Source of the DNA: a bacterium
GTDB taxonomy: Bacteria > Ratteibacteria > UBA8468 > B48-G9 > JAFGKM01
Length of the DNA stretch: 10,611 nucleotides
Assembly (NCBI GenBank): GCA_035371905.1
Contig: DAORXQ010000061.1
Coordinates: 1-10,611 of the forward strand
Direction of reading: 5' to 3'
The notes under the pieces: generated by a model
Database searches by the model: none
Told to the model about the DNA's origin: nothing
Seen by the model: only the letters and a program-made list of their open reading frames with translations
In this document: in pieces, positions 6,324 to 10,611 of the stretch
How positions within the stretch are numbered: position 1 is the stretch's first letter
How the letters are laid out: each line of letters begins with the position of its first letter
Made by a program: the position numbers and the translations under genes

Positions 6324-7501
6324 AAATCACCTTCTATTTTTGCTACTTCCATAACATCTTTATCGCCTCTACCCGAAAGACAGACAACCACTATATCTTT
6401 TTCTTTAAATCTGTTTTTATTTTCGATCAGCCAGCCAATTGCATGTGAAGATTCTAAAGCAGGGATTATCCCTTCAAGTTCACTTAAAATATGAAAACCA
6501 TTTAAAGCAGTTTTATCATCAACAGCATAGTATTCAGCCCTTCCTGTTTCTTTATAAAATGCATGTTCTGGTCCAACTCCAGGATAATCAAGTCCTGCTG
6601 AGATTGAATGAGTTGTCTTTATCTGTCCGTAATTGTCCTGCAAAACATAGGAAAAACTACCATGTAATATTCCTTTTTCTCCTTTTAATAGAGTTGCTGA
6701 ATGTTTATCTGTATTTATTCCTTTTCCTCCCGCTTCAACTCCTATAAATTTTACTTCTTTATTTCTGTAAAAGGGGAAAAACAAACCCAAACTATTGCTT
6801 CCTCCACCAACACAGGCGACAAGATAATCGGGTAATTTTTTTTCTTTTTTTAATATCTGTTTTTTTGTTTCTTTACCTATAACTGACTGAAAATCCCTTA
6901 CAATCATAGGATAAGGATGTGGACCAACTACAGAACCAATTACATAATGAGTTGTTTTAAAATTTGTTATCCAGTCCCTCATCGCTTCATTTATTGCATC
7001 TTTCAAGGTTTTACTTCCTGAACTAACAGGAACAACTTTTGTTCCGAGTAATTCCATTCTGAAAACATTTAATTTCTGTCTTTCAACATCTATTTCACCC
7101 ATATAAACAACGCATCCCATATTTAACAAAGCAGAAGCAGTAGCAGTTGCAACTCCATGCTGACCTGCTCCTGTTTCTGCTATTATCCTTTTCTTTCCCA
7201 TCATTTTTGCAAGGAGAACCTGACCGAGAGTATTGTTTATTTTATGAGCACCTGTAAATGCTAAATCCTCTCTTTTTAAATAAACTTTAAAACCAAGATA
7301 TTTACTGAAATTTTCTGCATAATAAAGAGGGGTTGGTCTTCCTGCATATTCTTTTAATAAGTAATTCAGTTTTTCTTTAAATTCTTTTGTCTTTGATATT
7401 TTTTTATATGCAGTTTCAAGTTCTTCAAGAGGTCCCATTAATGTTTCCGGAGCAAATCTTCCACCAAAAATTCCAAATTTTCCTTTTCTGTCAGGTAACA
7501 T
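6320..7501 (-). CDS. trpB: tryptophan synthase beta chain, TrpB1 type
   Basis: TrpB1 condenses indole from TrpA with L-serine to give L-tryptophan, using pyridoxal phosphate. At 393 aa it has the usual length and numbering. FGGRFAPETLM spans 12-22, the PLP lysine is K87 in GAHKINN, the acid-base glutamate is E109 in AETGAGQHGVATA, and the phosphate loop GGGSN is at 232-236. SAGLDYPGVGPEHA (COMM-region aspartate), EGIIPALESSHA and CLSGRGDKD follow. The residue at 82, commonly His (as in HxGAHK), is Phe here (AFTGAHK). The start at 7501 matches the family N-terminus, and AAGAGG (7508-7513) lies 6 bases upstream. It overlaps trpF by 11 bases and trpA by 4, the classic coupled trpB-trpA pair. It coexists with a second beta chain two genes upstream. 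Confidence 0.97.
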   Translation of the reverse strand: MLPDRKGKFGIFGGRFAPETLMGPLEELETAYKKISKTKEFKEKLNYLLKEYAGRPTPLYYAENFSKYLGFKVYLKREDLAFTGAHKINNTLGQVLLAKMMGKKRIIAETGAGQHGVATATASALLNMGCVVYMGEIDVERQKLNVFRMELLGTKVVPVSSGSKTLKDAINEAMRDWITNFKTTHYVIGSVVGPHPYPMIVRDFQSVIGKETKKQILKKEKKLPDYLVACVGGGSNSLGLFFPFYRNKEVKFIGVEAGGKGINTDKHSATLLKGEKGILHGSFSYVLQDNYGQIKTTHSISAGLDYPGVGPEHAFYKETGRAEYYAVDDKTALNGFHILSELEGIIPALESSHAIGWLIENKNRFKEKDIVVVCLSGRGDKDVMEVAKIEGDL

Positions 7502-8129
7502 TTTTAACCTCTTCTATTAATTTTTTTATTTTTTCAATATCTTTTATCCCTGGAGCAATTTCAACTCCTGAGGCAACATCTATTCCAAAAGGTCTATATT
7601 TTTTAATTATATTTTTAACATTTTCAGGTGTTATTCCACCGGCAATAAATATTTTGTTCCATGGTAATTTCCCTTTTTCAATTTTTTCTTTATCTATCAT
7701 TTTTCCAGTTCCGCCAAAACTATCTTCTTCGTATCTGTCTAATAAGAAGTAATCGGCCATCTTATAATGCTTCATCCTTTTTACAATATCTTCATAATTT
7801 TTAACTCTTATTGCTTTTATAATGATTTTATCAGGAAAATTTTTTTTTAATTTTTCTAAAAGCGAAGGCGGTTCATTCCCATGAAGTTGAATTCCATCTA
7901 TTTTAAGTTTTTTCACAGTTTCAAATAAATTTTTTTCGTCAGGATTTACAAAAAGCCCTATTTTATGGATATTACTCGGTAAATTTTCAATTAACAATTT
8001 TGCTTCCCTTTCTTCAACAAATCTTGGACTTTTTTCATAAAGATTTATCCCAATCCATTCAATTCCAAGATTTACTGCATCAATTATATCTTTTCTTCTT
8101 TTAAAACCACAGATTTTTATTTCAATCAT
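7491..8129 (-). CDS. trpF: phosphoribosylanthranilate isomerase
   Basis: TrpF performs the Amadori rearrangement of N-(5'-phosphoribosyl)anthranilate to the carboxyphenylamino-deoxyribulose phosphate used by TrpC. The 212-aa protein is a full-length single-domain TIM barrel. KICGFKRRKD (5-14) holds the catalytic C7, INLYEKSPRFV (28-38) follows, QLHG is at 81-84, and LLDRYEEDSFGGTG (129-142) holds the catalytic Asp, D131. The phosphate-binding ends are IAGGITPENV and GIDVASGVEIAPGIKD. It is not fused to TrpC, unlike in enterobacteria. Its ATG shares one base with the trpB2 stop (TAATG) and no strong Shine-Dalgarno is seen, so translation is likely coupled to TrpB2. Its 3' end overlaps trpB1. 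Confidence 0.96.
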   Translation of the reverse strand: MIEIKICGFKRRKDIIDAVNLGIEWIGINLYEKSPRFVEEREAKLLIENLPSNIHKIGLFVNPDEKNLFETVKKLKIDGIQLHGNEPPSLLEKLKKNFPDKIIIKAIRVKNYEDIVKRMKHYKMADYFLLDRYEEDSFGGTGKMIDKEKIEKGKLPWNKIFIAGGITPENVKNIIKKYRPFGIDVASGVEIAPGIKDIEKIKKLIEEVKNVT

Positions 8130-9472
8130 TAAATTTCAGGTAAATCCTTCAATGCTTCCTTTATTTTTTCTTCTGGATATTCATAATCTTCAAGTTTACC
8201 TTCAAAATATGCTTCATAGGCAGATAAATCAAAATGCCCGTGCCCTGAATGATTATATACAATTACCTTTCCTTCAGGAGCATCCTTTGCTTCATCAATA
8301 ACTGCTCTTATAGCATGTGTTGTTTCTGGTGCTGGTAAAAATCCTTCTGTTTGAGCAAATAGAACTCCGGCTTCGAAACATTCTCTTTGATGATATGCTA
8401 CTGCTTCAACAAGTCCAAGTTTATATAAGTGACACAGTAAAGGAGCATCTCCGTGATATCTTAAACCTCCGGCATGAATTCCAGGAGGAACAAAACTATG
8501 TCCAAGAGTATACATTTTGAGTAAAGGAGTTGTACAGGCAGTATCACCAAAATCATATCTGTAAAGTCCTTTTGTTAATGTAGGACATGCTTTTGGTTCT
8601 ACTGCTATAAATCTTATGTTTTCTCCTTTTATTTTATCAGGAACAAAGGGAATTATAAATCCTCCAAAATTACTTCCACCACCAACACATCCAATTAGAA
8701 CATCTGGTTTTTCTCCAATAAGTTGGAGTTGTTTTTTTGTTTCAAGCCCTATAATGGTTTGGTGAAGTAAAACATGATTTAGAACACTTCCGAGAGAATA
8801 TTTTGTGTCTTCTCTTTTAACCGCTTCTTCAATTGCTTCTGATATCGCTATTCCTAAACTCCCCGGTGAATTCGGATTCTGCGAAAGAATTTTCCTTCCA
8901 AATTCAGTTTTATCTGATGGAGAAGCATACATAGTTGCTCCCCATGATTGCGCAAGTAATCTTCTGTATGGTTTTTGATAATAGGATACCTTTACCATGA
9001 AAATTACACATTCAAGGTCGAAAAGTTTACATGCAAAAGCAAGAGCACTTCCCCATTGGCCTGCACCTGTTTCGGTTGTTAATCTTTTTACCCCTTCAAT
9101 TTTGTTGTAATATGCCTGAGCTATTGCTGTATTCGGTTTATGAGAACCAGGTGGAGATACAGATTCATTCTTAAAATAAATTCTTGCCTTTGTTTTCAAT
9201 GCTTTTTCAAAATTTCTTGCCCTGTGGAGAGGAGTTGGCCTATAAATTTTATATGCATTCAAAACTTCATTTGGAATTTCAATCCATCTTTCAGGTGCAA
9301 ATTCCTGCATAATTAAAGACATTGGGAAAATAGGCGCAAGGTCTTCCGGTTTTACAGGTTCTTTTGTTTTTGGATGAATTACAGGTGGAAGTGGTTCCGG
9401 TAAATCAGGAAGAATATTATACCATGCCTGTGGCAATTCCCTTTCAGACAGATAAATTTTATTTTCTTCCAT
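8129..9472 (-). CDS. trpB2: TrpB2-type tryptophan synthase beta chain
   Basis: A 447-aa PLP enzyme of the long TrpB2 group, which makes tryptophan from indole and serine or, in a studied Sulfolobus TrpB2a, O-phosphoserine. The group extension is clear at the N-terminus: AWYNILPDLPEPLPPVIHPK (16-35) and EPVKPEDLAPIFP (38-50). The PLP lysine is K112 in SPPGSHKPN (usual SPTGSHKPN), E134 lies in TTETGAGQWGSALAFAC, and the phosphate loop CVGGGSN is at 262-268. Further TrpB2 marks are GSVLNHVLLHQT (228-239), YRYDFGDT (304-311), FVPPGIHAGGLRYHG (327-341), TEGFLPAPETTHAIRA (375-390) and SGHGHFDLSAY (409-419). A textbook AAAGGAGG (9481-9488) 8 bases before the ATG, the best ribosome site in the window, suggests high expression. 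It lies inside the trp operon, 19 bp after trpC. TrpB2 genes are often outside trp operons when TrpB1 is present. Confidence 0.96.
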   Translation of the reverse strand: MEENKIYLSERELPQAWYNILPDLPEPLPPVIHPKTKEPVKPEDLAPIFPMSLIMQEFAPERWIEIPNEVLNAYKIYRPTPLHRARNFEKALKTKARIYFKNESVSPPGSHKPNTAIAQAYYNKIEGVKRLTTETGAGQWGSALAFACKLFDLECVIFMVKVSYYQKPYRRLLAQSWGATMYASPSDKTEFGRKILSQNPNSPGSLGIAISEAIEEAVKREDTKYSLGSVLNHVLLHQTIIGLETKKQLQLIGEKPDVLIGCVGGGSNFGGFIIPFVPDKIKGENIRFIAVEPKACPTLTKGLYRYDFGDTACTTPLLKMYTLGHSFVPPGIHAGGLRYHGDAPLLCHLYKLGLVEAVAYHQRECFEAGVLFAQTEGFLPAPETTHAIRAVIDEAKDAPEGKVIVYNHSGHGHFDLSAYEAYFEGKLEDYEYPEEKIKEALKDLPEI

Positions 9473-9491
9473 TTTCTTTTCCTCCTTTCTT

Positions 9492-10277
9492 TTAATTTTT
9501 TAATTCTTTTATTTTCTCTTCTACATTCTTACTTTTTAAAATACTTTCTCCAATCAATACACCTTTCAAACCCAAATTTTTTAAAAGCAAGACCTCTTCT
9601 TTCTCTTTTATACCACTTTCACTTATGACAATTATTTTATCAACTGGAATATGTTTAATCAAGTTTAATGTATTGTTTATATCAACTTTAAGTGTTTTCA
9701 AATCTCTATTGTTTATACCAAGTATTTTGTCTTTCCATCTCTTGATTAAATTAGAAACTCTTTTCCAATCATTGATATCAAATATTTCTATTAAAATTTC
9801 AATGTTTGTTTCCTCACAGATTTTTATAAATTTTTCAAGTTTTCTATCTTCAAGTATTCTAACTATCAAAAGGATAAAATCAGCACCATAATATTTCCCT
9901 TCATAAATCTGGTATTCATCTACAATAAAATCTTTCATCAGAACAGGAATTTCAACTGATTCTTTTACAGTTTTTAGGTCATCTATAGAACCAAGAAAAT
10001 ATGGTTCACAGGTTAAAACAGAAATACCACTAACTCCGGATTTTTGGTATTTGATAGCAGTTGATTTGAAATCTAAATTATTATTAATTGTACCTGCAGA
10101 AGGAGATGCTCTTTTTAATTCAGCAATAATTCCAAACTCATTCTTTAAAGATTGATAAATGCTGTATTTTTTCTTTAAAGAAATCATTCCTATCAATTTT
10201 TCAGTAGGTAAAATTTTTTTCTTTTCTTCAATTATTATTGATTTTTTTTCAATAATTTCAGAAATTAAATCACTCAT
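9492..10277 (-). CDS. trpC: indole-3-glycerol phosphate synthase
   Basis: TrpC closes the indole ring, turning the product of TrpF into indole-3-glycerol phosphate with loss of CO2 and water. At 261 aa it is a stand-alone, full-length TIM barrel. All key residues expected from the family are present: K55 (AELKRASPSAG), K115 (LMKDFIVDEYQI), E164 (ILIEIF), N190 (GINNRDLKT) and E220/S221 (ISESGI), with GVLIGESIL at 239-247 binding phosphate. Small departures are C90 in SVLTCEPYF, where Asp or Glu is usual, and Phe 166 after the catalytic Glu region, where His is common. It overlaps the upstream TPR gene by 8 bases, with AAGGA at 10283-10287 as ribosome site. It is the first recognisable trp gene of the operon within the window. 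Confidence 0.96.
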   Translation of the reverse strand: MSDLISEIIEKKSIIIEEKKKILPTEKLIGMISLKKKYSIYQSLKNEFGIIAELKRASPSAGTINNNLDFKSTAIKYQKSGVSGISVLTCEPYFLGSIDDLKTVKESVEIPVLMKDFIVDEYQIYEGKYYGADFILLIVRILEDRKLEKFIKICEETNIEILIEIFDINDWKRVSNLIKRWKDKILGINNRDLKTLKVDINNTLNLIKHIPVDKIIVISESGIKEKEEVLLLKNLGLKGVLIGESILKSKNVEEKIKELKN

Positions 10278-10611
10278 TTTTTTCCTTTTCTATCTGTTTT
10301 ATAAATTTTTCTGCAATTTCTTTTCTTTCAGGATATTTTTCTTTTATTATTTTCCATTCTTCAATTGCCTTCTTTAAATTTTTTTGTTTCATATAAATAT
10401 GTGCTTTAAGATTTTCTATATAAAAAGGATGGTTATAATTCTCGGCCTTTTCAAGATATTTAAGAGAATTTTCAAAATCATTTTCATTATAATAAAACCA
10501 TGCAATTTCCCAGTATAATCTATAATCGTCGGGTTTTTTCTCTATCCCATTTTTCATAAATTCAATTCCATATTTTTTTATTTCTTCTTCTTTTTTATTT
10601 CCTCTGTACTT
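10270..10611 (-). CDS. TPR-repeat protein, 5' end cut by the window edge
   Basis: The frame stays open to the right edge, giving 113 visible C-terminal residues. The internal ATG at 10557 is preceded by 18 further in-frame codons without a stop, so the true start is probably outside. Two tetratricopeptide repeats are visible: DYRLYWEIAWFYYNENDFEN and onward (about 28-62 of the visible part) and FYIENLKAHIYMKQKNLKKA and onward (about 63-95), each with the typical aromatic/Ala-Gly pattern and a Pro at the repeat end. They are followed by a charged helical tail. TPRs make protein-binding scaffolds; the partner is unknown. It overlaps trpC by 8 bases, so the two are almost surely on one transcript, though this may reflect packing rather than shared function. 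A signal or membrane anchor cannot be assessed. Confidence 0.88.
   Translation of the reverse strand, partial: KYRGNKKEEEIKKYGIEFMKNGIEKKPDDYRLYWEIAWFYYNENDFENSLKYLEKAENYNHPFYIENLKAHIYMKQKNLKKAIEEWKIIKEKYPERKEIAEKFIKQIEKEKNE

Noticed and set aside
6439..6747. Plus-strand open frame of about 100 codons opposite trpB1
   Set aside because: The minus strand encodes a fully conserved TrpB1 here; the antisense translation is a low-complexity Leu/Gln-rich string typical of a shadow frame.
7387..7752. Plus-strand open frame of 121 codons across the trpF/trpB1 junction
   Set aside because: It is antisense to two conserved enzymes, its Phe/Ile-rich sequence mirrors AT-rich codons, and no ribosome site supports it.
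10159..10377. Plus-strand Phe-rich open frame resembling a membrane protein
   Set aside because: The apparent hydrophobicity comes from Lys/Glu codons of trpC and the TPR gene read backwards.
1..10611. Search for CRISPR arrays, tRNA or rRNA genes, transposases, toxin-antitoxin or defence genes
   Set aside because: No regularly spaced repeats, RNA gene signatures or recognisable domains of those classes were found in the window.

Overview
The window is a stretch of a low-G+C bacterial chromosome (about 30% G+C by eye, with many A and T runs). Genes are tightly packed and overlapping. No RNA gene, CRISPR array or complete mobile element is visible. The mix of genes is a URO-D-superfamily protein unlike HemE, an archaeal/thermophile-type TrpB2, an AzgA-like purine permease and small orphan genes. 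It suggests an uncultivated or deep-branching, possibly anaerobic or thermophilic bacterium of the Omnitrophota/Ratteibacteria kind. That placement is an inference from gene flavour only and should be held loosely.

Left part (1-3429). The first ~60 bases hold a strong hairpin and perhaps the tail of a plus-strand gene cut by the window edge. A URO-D-superfamily gene (minus strand, 87-1181) ends toward the hairpin. A 46-bp divergent spacer with interleaved promoter-like elements separates it from a plus-strand group: an unrecognised 130-aa protein, an NCS2 purine/nucleobase permease, and an unrecognised 101-aa protein.

Right part (3430-10611). All genes are on the minus strand. In transcription order (right to left) they are: a TPR protein running in from the right edge, trpC, trpB2, trpF, trpB1, trpA, then after 77 bp a membrane-anchored coiled-coil protein and hom (homoserine dehydrogenase). 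Overlaps of 8 bp (TPR/trpC), 1 bp (trpB2/trpF), 11 bp (trpF/trpB1) and 4 bp (trpB1/trpA) indicate one translationally coupled operon. Together trpF, trpC, trpA and trpB1 take phosphoribosylanthranilate to tryptophan. The anthranilate genes trpE, trpG and trpD are not in the window.

The main point of interest is that two distinct tryptophan synthase beta chains share one operon: a canonical TrpB1 paired with TrpA, and a long TrpB2 placed between trpC and trpF. Both keep their PLP-binding and catalytic residues. Other points worth a look are the permease's altered substrate-region motif, the URO-D-like protein lacking the third zinc Cys seen in the methyltransferase branch, and promoter/start spacing that suggests leaderless transcripts. 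I did not find clear evidence of a wholly new multi-gene system.
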